Assembly (NCBI RefSeq): GCF_001591505.1
Contig: NZ_BCVA01000009.1
Location: 87,425 to 151,424, forward strand
Length of the DNA: 64,000 bases
Direction of reading: 5' to 3'
Origin: Neobacillus niacini NBRC 15566
GTDB lineage: Bacteria; Bacillota; Bacilli; Bacillales; Cytobacillaceae
The translations under genes were made by a program, and so were the position numbers. Position 1 is the stretch's first letter; each line of letters opens with the position of its first letter. Shown piece by piece: positions 6,907-16,137 of the stretch. A model generated the notes under the pieces. It ran no database searches. It was not told the DNA's origin and was given only the letters and a program-made list of their open reading frames with translations.

Positions 6907-9300
6907 ATGTCAAAAGACAGTCCTGTAAAGAGTTTATTGGCTAATAGAATGCAGCGTAGAACTTTTTTAAAATGGTCAGGGGCAATTGGAGTCCCAGTTA
7001 TTGCTGGTGGTGTAGGGACTAAATTATTAATCGACAAGCAAAAGGAAGAAAATGTTGCAAGTGCCAGCGATTGGGATAAGGTCGTATCAACTTGCAGTAT
7101 CAATAATTGTGGAGGCCGCTGTGTTATTAAGGCATATGTAAAAGACGGTGTAGTGGTTCGCGTAGCAACCGACACCCAGGAAAGCGGTGATCCCAGCATT
7201 CCTCCTCTTAGGGCATGTGTCCGTGGGCGAAATTATCGTAATTTACTTTATCATCCTGACCGCCTGAAGTATCCGATGAGACGGATAGGAAAGCGAGGCG
7301 AAGGTAAGTTTGAAAGAATATCATGGGATGAAGCGATTAATACAATTGCCTCTGAGATTAAACGAATTGGTGATACATATGGTCCGGAATCCAGATATGT
7401 CAATTACGCTTCTGGACAAAGCTGGGGGCTTCACGGCGGCAGGAATAGTTCGAGAAAGGTATTAGCATTAACTGGCGGATATTTAAATTACCGGAATGAC
7501 TATAGTTCCGGGGCAGGAAATGTGGCAACGCCATTTACCTATGGAACGAACAATTCAGGCAGCAGCTTTGATTCCTTATTACATTCTAAGTACATCATCC
7601 TATGGGGGCAAAATCCGTCAGAAATGATTTTCTCGACTCCATATCGTGATTATTTAATGCAGGCTAGAAAAAACGGAGCAAAAATTATTCTCATTGACCC
7701 TCGATATACGGATACCGCGATTGCATTTGCTGATGAGTGGATTCCAATTAAACCAACAACTGATAACGCGATGATGGACGCAATGGGCTATGTCCTTGTA
7801 ACAGAGAAATTACATGATCAGGCATTCCTTGATAAATATTGTGTAGGCTTTGATGGTGACCATATGCCTGAAGGTATTGCAAGGGAAGAGTCAGTGAAGA
7901 GTTATTTATTAGGCGAAAAAGACGGAGTAGCAAAAACACCGGAATGGGCCGAAAAAATATGCGGAGTGCCTGCTGGGAAAATTCGTGAAATTGCGAGAAA
8001 CTATGCGACGATAAAGCCTGCAGCACTAATTCAAGGGTGGGCTGCACAAAGGCAGGCGTATGGTGAACAATTTATGCGCGGAGGTGCACAGCTGGCTTGT
8101 TTGACAGGAAATGTTGGTAAACTTGGAGGCTGGGCAGCTGGAACGGGTTACTGGAGTCGGGCAGATATTGTTTATCCATTTAAGGTAGAAAATCCGGTGA
8201 AGGCATCTATTCCTTGTTTTCTTTGGACAAAGGCCGTAGAACAAGGCACAGAGATGACCGCAGCAGATGGGCTTCAAGGAACTGATAAATTAACTGCTAA
8301 TATTAAAATGATTTTTAATATGGCAGGGAATATGTTGGTAAACCAGCATGCTGATATTAATAAAACAACAAGCCTATTAGAGGATGAAAACAAAGTAGAA
8401 TTTATCTGTGTCAGTGATCTTTTTATGACCCCGAGTGCTAAATATGCAGATATTCTTCTACCAGGAACAACCTTTTTTGAAAGGTACGATATAGGTGTGC
8501 CTTGGTGTTTTGGAGATTACGTTGTTTTTGGAGATAAAACGATCGATCCACTCTATGAATGTCGGAATGAATATGATGTATTTGCAGAAGTGGCAGATAA
8601 ATTAGGGGTTAAGGAACAATTTACTGAAGGCAGGACGATACTCGATCTGGTAAAAGAAAGTGTTAAACGAACACGTGAGGAGCTGGATCCAAACTTCCCT
8701 ACATTTGAAGAATTCAGGGAAAAAGGTGTTCATCATTTTAAATTTGATGAACCGCTCGTTGGTTTCAAGGCACAAATTGATGATTTAGAAAACAATCCTT
8801 TTGAAACACCTTCTGGAAAAATTGAATTATTTTCTAAAACCCTTTGGGATATGAACCAGCAAGAAGAAATACCTGCTATTGCTAAATATATATCTTCATG
8901 GGAAGGACCGGAAGATCCATTAATAGAAAAGTATCCATTACAGCTCATAAGTTGGCATTATAAGCGGAGATGTCATTCCACTTATGATAATATGCCATGG
9001 CTTGAGGAAGCAGCTAAGCAGGAAATGTGGCTGAATCCTAATGACGCCCAGAAGCGTGGAATAAAGGATGGAGATAGAGTTCAAGTTTTTAATGAGCGGG
9101 GAAGTTTGTATATTGATGTAAAGGTAACAACTCGTATAACTCCTGGAGTGGCTGGTATTCCACAAGGTGCATGGTATACACCTGACAAAACAGGCATAGA
9201 CCAAAGGGGATCCATAAATGTGTTAACATCACAACGACCAACTCCTCTTGCGAAATCAAATCCACAATTAACAAACCTTGTTGAAGTGAAAAAAGCATAA
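6907..9300 (+). CDS. dmsA: Anaerobic dimethyl sulfoxide reductase catalytic subunit
   Basis: Molybdopterin enzyme reducing DMSO, or related S-/N-oxides, as a terminal electron acceptor. The 797-residue protein begins with a Tat signal (MQRRTFLKW, Arg17-Arg18), so it is exported folded. A [4Fe-4S] motif follows (CSINNCGGRC ... RACVRG). The GGYLNYRNDYSS segment corresponds to the molybdenum-ligand serine region of E. coli DmsA, and the C-terminus (QRPTPLAKSNP ... TNLVEVKKA) closely resembles DmsA/YnfE. The start ATG 6907 is preceded by AAGGAGG; the upstream extension to 6844 has no such site. First gene of a three-gene operon behind a candidate Fnr site. Physiological substrate not proven. Confidence 0.9.
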   Translation: MSKDSPVKSLLANRMQRRTFLKWSGAIGVPVIAGGVGTKLLIDKQKEENVASASDWDKVVSTCSINNCGGRCVIKAYVKDGVVVRVATDTQESGDPSIPPLRACVRGRNYRNLLYHPDRLKYPMRRIGKRGEGKFERISWDEAINTIASEIKRIGDTYGPESRYVNYASGQSWGLHGGRNSSRKVLALTGGYLNYRNDYSSGAGNVATPFTYGTNNSGSSFDSLLHSKYIILWGQNPSEMIFSTPYRDYLMQARKNGAKIILIDPRYTDTAIAFADEWIPIKPTTDNAMMDAMGYVLVTEKLHDQAFLDKYCVGFDGDHMPEGIAREESVKSYLLGEKDGVAKTPEWAEKICGVPAGKIREIARNYATIKPAALIQGWAAQRQAYGEQFMRGGAQLACLTGNVGKLGGWAAGTGYWSRADIVYPFKVENPVKASIPCFLWTKAVEQGTEMTAADGLQGTDKLTANIKMIFNMAGNMLVNQHADINKTTSLLEDENKVEFICVSDLFMTPSAKYADILLPGTTFFERYDIGVPWCFGDYVVFGDKTIDPLYECRNEYDVFAEVADKLGVKEQFTEGRTILDLVKESVKRTREELDPNFPTFEEFREKGVHHFKFDEPLVGFKAQIDDLENNPFETPSGKIELFSKTLWDMNQQEEIPAIAKYISSWEGPEDPLIEKYPLQLISWHYKRRCHSTYDNMPWLEEAAKQEMWLNPNDAQKRGIKDGDRVQVFNERGSLYIDVKVTTRITPGVAGIPQGAWYTPDKTGIDQRGSINVLTSQRPTPLAKSNPQLTNLVEVKKA

Positions 9301-9312
9301 GGAGTGATTGCT

Positions 9313-9894
9313 TTGGATCAAATAGGATTTTATATCAATCAAAGTATCTGTCAAGGCTGTAAGGCCTGTAGTGTGGCTTGTAAAGATAAAAACAATATAG
9401 AAGTAGGGATTAACTTTCGCCGGGTTTATACGAAAGAAGAAGGTTCTTATATGCAGCAGGCAAATGGAGGTATTGTCCAAAATGTGAAATCGTATTATTT
9501 CTCAATTGCTTGTAACCATTGTGAACAGCCTGCTTGTATACTAAGCTGTCCGACTGGTGCCATTATGAAGAGTGATGAGAATGGGGTTGTAACAATAGAA
9601 CAGGAGATTTGCGCTGGTACTCAATTATGTGTCAAGGCATGTCCTTATGGTGGACCACAATACAACAAAGAAACATTTAAATCAAACAAATGTAATTTTT
9701 GTATGGACCTTCAGGAAAAAGGGGAAGACCCCGTTTGCGTTGCAACATGTCCATTAGGAGCCATTGAATTTGGACCGATAAAAGAACTTCGAAAGAAGTA
9801 TGGAAACATTAGTCAAATAAAAGGAATGCCTAGTCCGGCAATAACGAAACCGAACATTGTCATCACGCCCCATAGGGATGCAAAATTAGTTTAA
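9313..9894 (+). CDS. dmsB: DMSO reductase iron-sulfur subunit
   Basis: Electron-transfer subunit with four [4Fe-4S] clusters that feeds DmsA. The protein of 193 residues opens MDQIGFYINQSICQGCKACSVAC, as in E. coli DmsB. Further clusters are CNHCEQPACILSCP, a CAGTQLCVKACPYG region, and CNFCMDLQEKGEDPVCVATCP. TTG 9313 is chosen because AAGGAG lies 8 bases upstream; the GTG at 9304 overlaps that binding site. Its stop is 28 bases before the third operon gene. Without its own export signal it would travel with DmsA through Tat. Confidence 0.9.
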   Translation: MDQIGFYINQSICQGCKACSVACKDKNNIEVGINFRRVYTKEEGSYMQQANGGIVQNVKSYYFSIACNHCEQPACILSCPTGAIMKSDENGVVTIEQEICAGTQLCVKACPYGGPQYNKETFKSNKCNFCMDLQEKGEDPVCVATCPLGAIEFGPIKELRKKYGNISQIKGMPSPAITKPNIVITPHRDAKLV

Positions 9895-9922
9895 AACCTC
9901 ATATAAATAAGTTGGTGATTAG

Positions 9923-10825
9923 ATGTCTATTCTCGTAAATTGGCTGGAGAGTCTGCATGAAGAAATAAAAATTTCGACTGAATGTATAAGATTACGAAAT
10001 CGAAAATCAACGTGCAGTTTTTGCCTAGATAGATGTGAGCAGCATGCTTTTGAAATAAAAGACAATTTACTCATCATCGATAAAACAAAATGTTTGATGT
10101 GCGGTGAGTGTATCATTGCCTGCCCATTGTCTGCCATTGAAGGTATAGCATGTAACCGAATTTTTGATAACAGAAGCTTGGTTTATGACCCAAGTTATAC
10201 ACCTGCTGTAAAAGAACTGCTCATTTTAAAAAAAAGAGGAATGACATCCATTCAAGTTACTCGTCAAACAATGAACATCGCATGGGAAACTATAATTTGT
10301 GATACAAATGAACAATTACGATTACTTGATGAAAGTCCAATTCTTGTTGTTGAAAAAGTAATGGATAAAGTGCTTTCGAGGAGAGCCTTCTTTGTGTCTT
10401 TTCGAAAAGAAGGAATACAGCTTGCTAAAAGTATGGCTCCAGCGGCTTGGAAGGTTGAAAAGGATGACTGGAAGCTTTCGAAATATTATCCTGATTATCA
10501 ACTTTTCTCAGTAAAAATGCACAAAGATAAATGCACCCTTTGCCAAGCTTGCTTTTCGCTTTGTCCGGAAGAAGTGTTTCATTTGAAGGAAAGTAACCTT
10601 CATATCGGAAACCAAAAGTGTGTGAATTGTGCCTCGTGTACGGATGTTTGTCCGGAAAATGCGATTGAGATTGAACTAGATATTAAAAGTAAATGTGAAC
10701 GGGTTGAACAGCTACATAAAAAGAATTGTATCGATTGTGGACATACATTTTACTCCTATAACCAAGAAACTGAAAAATGTCATATATGTGTAAATAGAGA
10801 TCCTGAATGGTTAAGTCCAAATTAA
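9923..10825 (+). CDS. Polyferredoxin-like 4Fe-4S protein of the dms operon
   Basis: A 300-residue cytoplasmic protein with three classical CxxCxxCxxxCP motifs: Cys57-60-63-67, Cys204-207-210-214 and Cys233-236-239-243. There is an N-terminal variant CSFCLDRC (31-38) and a C-terminal zinc-ribbon-like set (Cys269, 272, 286, 289). No transmembrane segment or Tat signal is visible, so it does not replace the membrane anchor DmsC. Its place as third gene of dmsAB suggests a role in electron delivery or enzyme maturation. Start ATG 9923 follows TTGGTGATT. Specific function unknown; it may be a Bacillus-specific redox partner. Confidence 0.75.
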   Translation: MSILVNWLESLHEEIKISTECIRLRNRKSTCSFCLDRCEQHAFEIKDNLLIIDKTKCLMCGECIIACPLSAIEGIACNRIFDNRSLVYDPSYTPAVKELLILKKRGMTSIQVTRQTMNIAWETIICDTNEQLRLLDESPILVVEKVMDKVLSRRAFFVSFRKEGIQLAKSMAPAAWKVEKDDWKLSKYYPDYQLFSVKMHKDKCTLCQACFSLCPEEVFHLKESNLHIGNQKCVNCASCTDVCPENAIEIELDIKSKCERVEQLHKKNCIDCGHTFYSYNQETEKCHICVNRDPEWLSPN

Positions 10826-10896
10826 TAATATTTCACTGTATGATAAGTTTTCGTTTGGTTAAATTATAGCCATCTTGATGTAGGGTGGTGAGAATA

Positions 10897-11022
10897 TTGA
10901 CGAAGCGGAATATTAAAACAAAATCAGGTCTGCAAAGTGCGAAAAGTATAAATAGCGAAGAATTTGCCAACGAGATGACCCCACAAAATAAAAAGGTAAA
11001 GAAATCTAAGCCAAACACATAG
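10897..11022 (+). CDS. Small basic protein, possibly spore-associated
   Basis: A 41-residue lysine- and asparagine-rich protein starting at TTG 10897, with GGGTGGTGAG 4-6 bases upstream. The segment EEFANEMTPQNKK faintly resembles the EFASETNAQ repeat of gamma-type small acid-soluble spore proteins, but the match is too weak for a firm call. It lies between the dms operon and a convergent MFS gene. Confidence 0.5.
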   Translation: MTKRNIKTKSGLQSAKSINSEEFANEMTPQNKKVKKSKPNT

Positions 11023-11043
11023 TATGCCTAATGTTCACCTAAT

Positions 11044-11080
11044 AACAAGCGCTGGAGGGCTACTCCAGCGCTTGTTTTAA
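11044..11080. terminator. Strong convergent terminator
   Basis: AACAAGCGCTGGAG (11044-11057) and CTCCAGCGCTTGTT (11063-11076) form a perfect 14-bp stem. It abuts the stop of the MFS gene and also terminates the small plus-strand gene. Confidence 0.8.
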
Positions 11081-12363
11081 TGTGCTTTTTTTTCGCCAGG
11101 CTTTATTGCAAACATGGCCACAAAAGCTGCAATAATACTAAGCCCGCTCAGTGTAATAAAAATCCAATAATTTTCCTGTTTCATTAACAACGCAATAATC
11201 GGAGGACCGGCTGCAACACCAATAAATCTCATCGAGCTATAAATAGAGGAGATAGTTCCACGCTCTTCCTTCTCAATTCCCGCAGTTATTAAAGCGTCTA
11301 AACATGGTAGACCAATTCCAATTCCGATTCCGGCTATTAAAAACATCGTAATCATAAACCAAAGCTTTATCGATAGCCAAAGGGCGGCTATAGAAATTGC
11401 AGCGATAACAATGCCTCCAAAGGTGAGCCATTTCATTAGTACCTTGTTATCTTTAATTAATTTGCCAGCAATAAACGATGACAAACAAAGTGCCCCAAGC
11501 GGCAATGCAAGAAACAATCCTTTCTTTAAATCTTTTATCCCATATTCGGTTTCAAAGATTTCAGAGAGATAAAATAATATGCCAAAAAGGACTAACATCA
11601 AAATCCCGCCAATAAAAAAGATAGCGTATAACCATTTTCCTTTTTCGGTAAAGGTATTCTTTACATTTGTGAAAAATTGCTTAAAAGGAATTGGTTTGGA
11701 ACGAGACTTTGGACTTTTCACTAAAAACATTACCATAATCACTGAAATGGTACAAAAGACCGGAAATGAATAGAAAGGTAAGAACCAGATAAAGCCTGCT
11801 AGTAAGGATCCCAATATCGGGCTTAGAACCTTACCAAATGTATTAGAGGTTTCAATTAACCCAAGACAACTGCTAACATCGTCTTCATTTTTGAACATGT
11901 CGCCAACCAAAGGCAGTACAATTGGCATGGCTCCAGCTGCTCCCACTCCTTGTAGGGCTCGGCCAAGCAATATTATCCAATAGGCGTTTTCCAACTTCCA
12001 GGCGGCCCATCCTGAAATTAAACCACCTATTCCTGCAATAATGAGACTTGGTATAATTACTTTTTTTCGTCCAATATGGTCCGATAAATATCCTGCCACT
12101 GGAATTAAGAAAATCGCAACGATGGAATAAACCGTTATAATCATACTTGTTTGGAACGCTGTGATTGATAATTCTTTTTCCATTGAGGGCAGGACGGGTA
12201 TTAGCATGGAATTACCAAGCGTCATTACTAACGGAATTGATGACAATGAGAGTATTGCCCACTTTTGTTTGGAAAGTTCACCTGATTTTTTCTTTTTACC
12301 AGCTGAGGATGATTTATTTCTCACAGCCTCTGAACTCGGGCATAATCGTTCAATATGATCCAT
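11077..12363 (-). CDS. MFS efflux transporter (drug/H+ antiporter type)
   Basis: Major facilitator of 428 residues with about 12 hydrophobic segments after a charged, lysine-rich N-terminal tail of some 30 residues. The loop motif GYLSDHIGRKKVI between helices 2 and 3 is motif A of drug:H+ antiporters, and GRALQGVGAAGAMPIV matches the antiporter motif of helix 5. It resembles the multidrug or tetracycline-type exporters common in Bacillus, but the substrate cannot be read from sequence. Single gene, start ATG 12363 with AGAAGAG upstream, divergent from the trp leader. Confidence 0.85.
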   Translation of the reverse strand: MDHIERLCPSSEAVRNKSSSAGKKKKSGELSKQKWAILSLSSIPLVMTLGNSMLIPVLPSMEKELSITAFQTSMIITVYSIVAIFLIPVAGYLSDHIGRKKVIIPSLIIAGIGGLISGWAAWKLENAYWIILLGRALQGVGAAGAMPIVLPLVGDMFKNEDDVSSCLGLIETSNTFGKVLSPILGSLLAGFIWFLPFYSFPVFCTISVIMVMFLVKSPKSRSKPIPFKQFFTNVKNTFTEKGKWLYAIFFIGGILMLVLFGILFYLSEIFETEYGIKDLKKGLFLALPLGALCLSSFIAGKLIKDNKVLMKWLTFGGIVIAAISIAALWLSIKLWFMITMFLIAGIGIGIGLPCLDALITAGIEKEERGTISSIYSSMRFIGVAAGPPIIALLMKQENYWIFITLSGLSIIAAFVAMFAIKPGEKKAH

Positions 12364-12488
12364 TTCTCTTCTATCCCGCCTTCATATGATGTGCTAACGT
12401 TAATATTGACATCTTTATTTTAAAATAACTATCAAACAACAATCCTTTAAATGGAATATCCTTAAATTGAATTTTCTAAAAAATATTG

Positions 12489-12518
12489 TTGACAATATGC
12501 TTTAAGATGGTTTAATAT
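12489..12518 (+). promoter_or_regulatory. Promoter of the trp operon
   Basis: TTGACA (12489-12494) followed after 18 bases by TAATAT (12513-12518), just upstream of the first T-box. A start near 12525 would include both T-boxes in the leader. Confidence 0.6.
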
Positions 12519-12539
12519 AAAAATCAATAAAGGCATGGC

Positions 12540-12808
12540 ATTGATGAAGAGTAGTAACTTTTACGGATTCTATAGAGAGCTGATGGTTGGTGCAAATCAG
12601 TGTAGACGTAAGAGTGAATGGACTTCGGAGCCTCCAAACCGAACCTCCTATAGGGTCAGTAGGCTTTGGCGAAATCCTCATCGTTAAAAGAGGCAGATAT
12701 TCAAGCAGATAGTTGCGTTGCTTTGATATCGGTTAAGTGAGCTGATTTTTGGCTAATGAAGGTGGCACCACGGGTCTTCCGTCCTTTTTGGATGGAGGGC
12801 CCTTTTTG
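12540..12808 (+). promoter_or_regulatory. T-box riboswitch 1, tryptophan specific
   Basis: Full T-box leader: a GAGAGCTGATGGTTGGTG-type stem I, specifier loop GAA-TGG-AC (Trp codon UGG), and the T-box core AAGGTGGCACCACGGG at 12759-12774. The terminator GGGTCTTCCGTCC (12772-12784) / GGATGGAGGGCCC (12790-12802) plus a T-run competes with the antiterminator. Uncharged tRNA-Trp would bind both specifier and core and allow read-through into trp. Confidence 0.9.
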
Positions 12809-12849
12809 TTTTTCTCTAGAAAATAATAATGAAATCTAAGATCAAGAGG

Positions 12850-13123
12850 AGTACACTTATTTAATTCTTTTCAGAGAGCCGGGGAAGGTGAGAGCCCGGT
12901 AAGAATGGATTTGTGGAATGGACTTGTGAGAGGCTGCCTGAATCATTAGTAGGGCCGCACGGAGTTCCACCGTTAAAAGGATAGGATATACGACTTTTTA
13001 AAGGTCCTGTATCTGAAGGAGGAAGCTGCAAAAACAGCTTCAAACAGAGGTGGCACCACGACAAAGAATCGTCCTCTATACGCATAATTTTGCTTTTTAT
13101 GCGTATAGAGGACGATTTTTTTA
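12850..13123 (+). promoter_or_regulatory. T-box riboswitch 2, tryptophan specific
   Basis: A second complete T-box in series: stem I with GAGAGCCGGGG/CCCGG, a GAA-TGG-AC specifier context and the core AGGTGGCACCACG at 13048-13060. The terminator is unusually long: a perfect 20-bp stem (13068-13087 / 13097-13116) followed by seven T. It ends 27 bases before the trpE start. Confidence 0.9.
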
Positions 13124-13149
13124 TTTATTTACGAAGGGAAGTAAAGCGC

Positions 13150-14532
13150 ATGAAAATAAAAAATGGTTTTTTCTTAAAGGAACTAAAAGGGGATACATTC
13201 ACTCCTATTTCTATTCTGCAAAAGATTAGTGGGCATAAAAAGTTTTTATTGGAAAGTTCACATAAGTACCATGACTCTGGGCGTTATTCCCTTATTGGAG
13301 CCGATCCAGCATTCGAACTTATATCAAATGGTGACACAAATGAAATTGTATATCGGAATGGTGAGAAGAAAGTTTTAATAGGAAACCCACTTGAATTGAT
13401 TCAAACATTGCTTCCAAAGATGGATGAAGCACCTTTTCCATTTATAGGCGGGGCAGTAGGGTATGTTGGCTATGATATAATCCGCCAATTCGAAGAAATT
13501 GGTGAAGAGTTTCCGAATGGATTACAAATGCCTGATGTTCATTTAATGTTTTATGAAGAAGTCATTGTCTTTGACCATCTTGAAGAGAAAATAACGCTTT
13601 GCGGTGTACCCCTTTCAAACGAAATAGATAAAGATTTACTTGAAAAAAGGCTGGAGCAAAGAATTGAAGAGCTGAAACAGCCTGCTATTTATCAAGAAGA
13701 AACCCCTTTTCAATTTACAGGTTTTCAGTCTGAAACCTCTAAGGAAGAGTTTATAGAAAATGTTGAAAATGCGAAGGAGCATATAAAAGCAGGTGATATT
13801 TTCCAGGTGGTACTCTCAAGAAGAATGAAGTCATCCTTCCAAGGTTCACCTTTATCACTCTATCGCAAGCACCGTGCCCATAATCCGACACCTTATATGT
13901 TCTATATAGATTTCAATGAATATACCGTAATTGGTTCTTCACCCGAAAGTCTCATAAAAACAAGAGGATCACAGGTGTTCTCAAATCCAATCGCAGGTAC
14001 AAAAAGAAGAGGAAAAACAATTGAGGAAGACCAGTTGATTGCAAAAGAATTGAAAAGTGACGAAAAGGAACTGGCAGAGCATAAAATGCTCGTTGATCTT
14101 GGCCGAAATGATTTAGGCAGGGTTTGTGAATTTGGTTCTGTAACTGTAGATAAGTATATGGAAGTTGAAAAATTCCGTCATGTCATCCATCTTGTATCAG
14201 AAGTCAGTGGGACGTTAACAAAAGATCATAGTAATCTCGACGCTTTGGCAGCATGTCTTCCTGCGGGGACTGTTTCCGGGGCGCCGAAAATCAGAGCAAT
14301 GGAAATTATTAATAAATTGGAAAAATCAAAACGTGGACTTTATTCCGGAGCTATTGGTTATTTATCCGCCAACGGAAACATTGATTTTGCCTTAGCAATT
14401 CGTACGATGATTTTGAAAGAAGGGACTGCCTATATCCAGGCAGGTGCCGGAATTGTTCATGATTCCAACCCCGAATCAGAATATGAAGAAACGATAAATA
14501 AATTAAAAGCCTTTTTGGAGGGTGAACAATGA
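13150..14532 (+). CDS. trpE: Anthranilate synthase component I
   Basis: Converts chorismate to anthranilate using ammonia from TrpG, the first committed step of tryptophan synthesis. The protein has 460 residues and carries the chorismate-binding signatures IGSSPESLIK, NPIAGTKRRG and LPAGTVSGAPKIRAME. The start ATG 13150 follows GAAGGGA; the frame upstream to 13090 lies inside the T-box terminator and is not coding. Its last bases overlap trpG (ATGA), indicating translational coupling. Expression is set by two upstream Trp T-boxes. Confidence 0.95.
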   Translation: MKIKNGFFLKELKGDTFTPISILQKISGHKKFLLESSHKYHDSGRYSLIGADPAFELISNGDTNEIVYRNGEKKVLIGNPLELIQTLLPKMDEAPFPFIGGAVGYVGYDIIRQFEEIGEEFPNGLQMPDVHLMFYEEVIVFDHLEEKITLCGVPLSNEIDKDLLEKRLEQRIEELKQPAIYQEETPFQFTGFQSETSKEEFIENVENAKEHIKAGDIFQVVLSRRMKSSFQGSPLSLYRKHRAHNPTPYMFYIDFNEYTVIGSSPESLIKTRGSQVFSNPIAGTKRRGKTIEEDQLIAKELKSDEKELAEHKMLVDLGRNDLGRVCEFGSVTVDKYMEVEKFRHVIHLVSEVSGTLTKDHSNLDALAACLPAGTVSGAPKIRAMEIINKLEKSKRGLYSGAIGYLSANGNIDFALAIRTMILKEGTAYIQAGAGIVHDSNPESEYEETINKLKAFLEGEQ

Positions 14533-15140
14533 TTTTACTAATCGACAATTTTGATTCCTTTACGTTTAACCTTTATCAATATTTAGGTGAATTAGGTGAG
14601 GAAGTAACCGTTATTAGAAACAATCAGCTTACAATCCAGCAGATAAAGGATATGAATCCGAAAGCCATTATTTTGTCACCGGGTCCTGGAAAACCAGAGG
14701 ATGCTGGAATTTGTATTGAGGTGATTCAAAGCTTATTTCAAGAAATACCTATTTTGGGTATATGTTTAGGACACCAAGCAATAGGGGCAGCATTTGGGAG
14801 TGAAATTAGAAGAGCTGATTTTATAAAACACGGGAAAACGTCGCAAATCACCCATAATGGCGATGGAGTTTTTACCTATTTAACGTCCCCATTAGAAGTA
14901 ATGCGCTATCATTCGTTGGTGGTTGCGAAGGATCGTTTGTCACCTGATTTGGAATGTGTCGCACATTCTCTTGACGACCAAGAGGTAATGGCAATAAAAC
15001 ACCGACACTTTCCAGTATTCGGCTTACAGTTTCATCCTGAATCGATTGGGACACCAAATGGTAAGCAAATGCTGCAGAATTTTTTATCTGAAATAGAAGG
15101 GATGAAGAGAAATGAAAAACTTTTTACTCCAATTAGCTGA
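14529..15140 (+). CDS. trpG: Anthranilate synthase glutamine amidotransferase
   Basis: Class I glutamine amidotransferase that hydrolyses glutamine and channels ammonia to TrpE, possibly also to 4-amino-4-deoxychorismate synthase (PabA role). The 203 residues include the catalytic cysteine motif GICLGHQAIG and the histidine-glutamate pair in FHPES. It begins LLIDNFDSFTFNL, as usual. The start overlaps the trpE stop by four bases and the end overlaps trpD by 29 bases. Whether it is shared with folate synthesis cannot be decided here, because no pabB is in the window. Confidence 0.94.
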   Translation: MILLIDNFDSFTFNLYQYLGELGEEVTVIRNNQLTIQQIKDMNPKAIILSPGPGKPEDAGICIEVIQSLFQEIPILGICLGHQAIGAAFGSEIRRADFIKHGKTSQITHNGDGVFTYLTSPLEVMRYHSLVVAKDRLSPDLECVAHSLDDQEVMAIKHRHFPVFGLQFHPESIGTPNGKQMLQNFLSEIEGMKRNEKLFTPIS

Positions 15141-16137
15141 AGGTGAATCTTTCTCAGAACCACAAATGAAAGAGGCAATGGACTTAATATTAGGTGAAGA
15201 GGTTTCTGAAAGTGAAATTGCTGCCTTTTTAATGGGATTAAAATCAAAAGGTGAAACAGTGGGAGAAATTACTGGAATCGTTAAGGGTCTAAAGGAGAAT
15301 ACCCTTCCATTTCGTAAGAAGTTTCCGCGGGTTTTAGATAACTGTGGAACTGGTGGGGATGGATCTTCGAGTTTTAATATAAGCACTACATCAGCATTTG
15401 TTATTGCTGGAGCAGGTATTCCTGTAGCAAAGCACGGAAATCGCAGTATTTCAAGTAAAACAGGCAGTGCAGATGTATTGGAGTATCTAGGCATTAATTT
15501 AAATTTGCCAGTTGAGCGTACAGAGGAAATTCTTCATGAACTTGGAATCGCCTTCTTATTTGCTCCGCATGTGCATCCAAAATTAAAGAAGATTATGACG
15601 GTTCGGAGACAATTGAGAATCCCTACTGTCTTCAACTTTATTGGTCCACTTACCAATCCTATTGATTTAGATTATCAAGTACTTGGTGTCTATCGAAAAG
15701 ACTTATTACCGGTATTTGCAGAAGTTCTACAAAACCTAGGGCGTAAACGTGCGGTAGTCATAAGCGGTGCAGGTTCTATGGATGAGGCGTCTCTACAGGG
15801 TGAGAACTATCTTTCTTTATTAGAGAATGGAGTTATCTCCACCAAAACCTTTATACCGGATGAAGTAGGACTTCCTGAATATGATAACAGTGCGATTAAG
15901 GGTGGAGATTCTAAGGAAAATGCGGAGATCCTTAAAAAGGTTCTTTCGGGCGAAAAAGGTGCATGCCGAGATACAGTTTTATTGAATGCAGGGATAGGAA
16001 TATATACAAGCGGTAAGGCGGTCAACATTGTCGAAGGAATTAATATTGCTAGGGATGTTATTGATTCAGGAGCAGCTTATGAAAAGTTACAACGGTTAAT
16101 TGAACTAACTCGAAAAGGTCAAAGAGAGGCGATATAA
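15112..16137 (+). CDS. trpD: Anthranilate phosphoribosyltransferase
   Basis: Transfers phosphoribosyl from PRPP to anthranilate. The protein has 341 residues with the PRPP-binding glycine-rich motif CGTGGDGSSSFNIST and the KHGNRSISSKTGSADVLE segment diagnostic of TrpD. The start ATG 15112 lies inside the end of trpG, with AAGGGATGAAGAG upstream. TrpD is a separate protein here, not fused to TrpG. Its stop is directly adjacent to the trpC start. Confidence 0.95.
   Translation: MKNFLLQLAEGESFSEPQMKEAMDLILGEEVSESEIAAFLMGLKSKGETVGEITGIVKGLKENTLPFRKKFPRVLDNCGTGGDGSSSFNISTTSAFVIAGAGIPVAKHGNRSISSKTGSADVLEYLGINLNLPVERTEEILHELGIAFLFAPHVHPKLKKIMTVRRQLRIPTVFNFIGPLTNPIDLDYQVLGVYRKDLLPVFAEVLQNLGRKRAVVISGAGSMDEASLQGENYLSLLENGVISTKTFIPDEVGLPEYDNSAIKGGDSKENAEILKKVLSGEKGACRDTVLLNAGIGIYTSGKAVNIVEGINIARDVIDSGAAYEKLQRLIELTRKGQREAI

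Noticed and set aside
13090..13149. TrpE N-terminal extension
   Set aside because: The bases form the right arm of the T-box terminator, and the proper start ATG 13150 has its own binding site.
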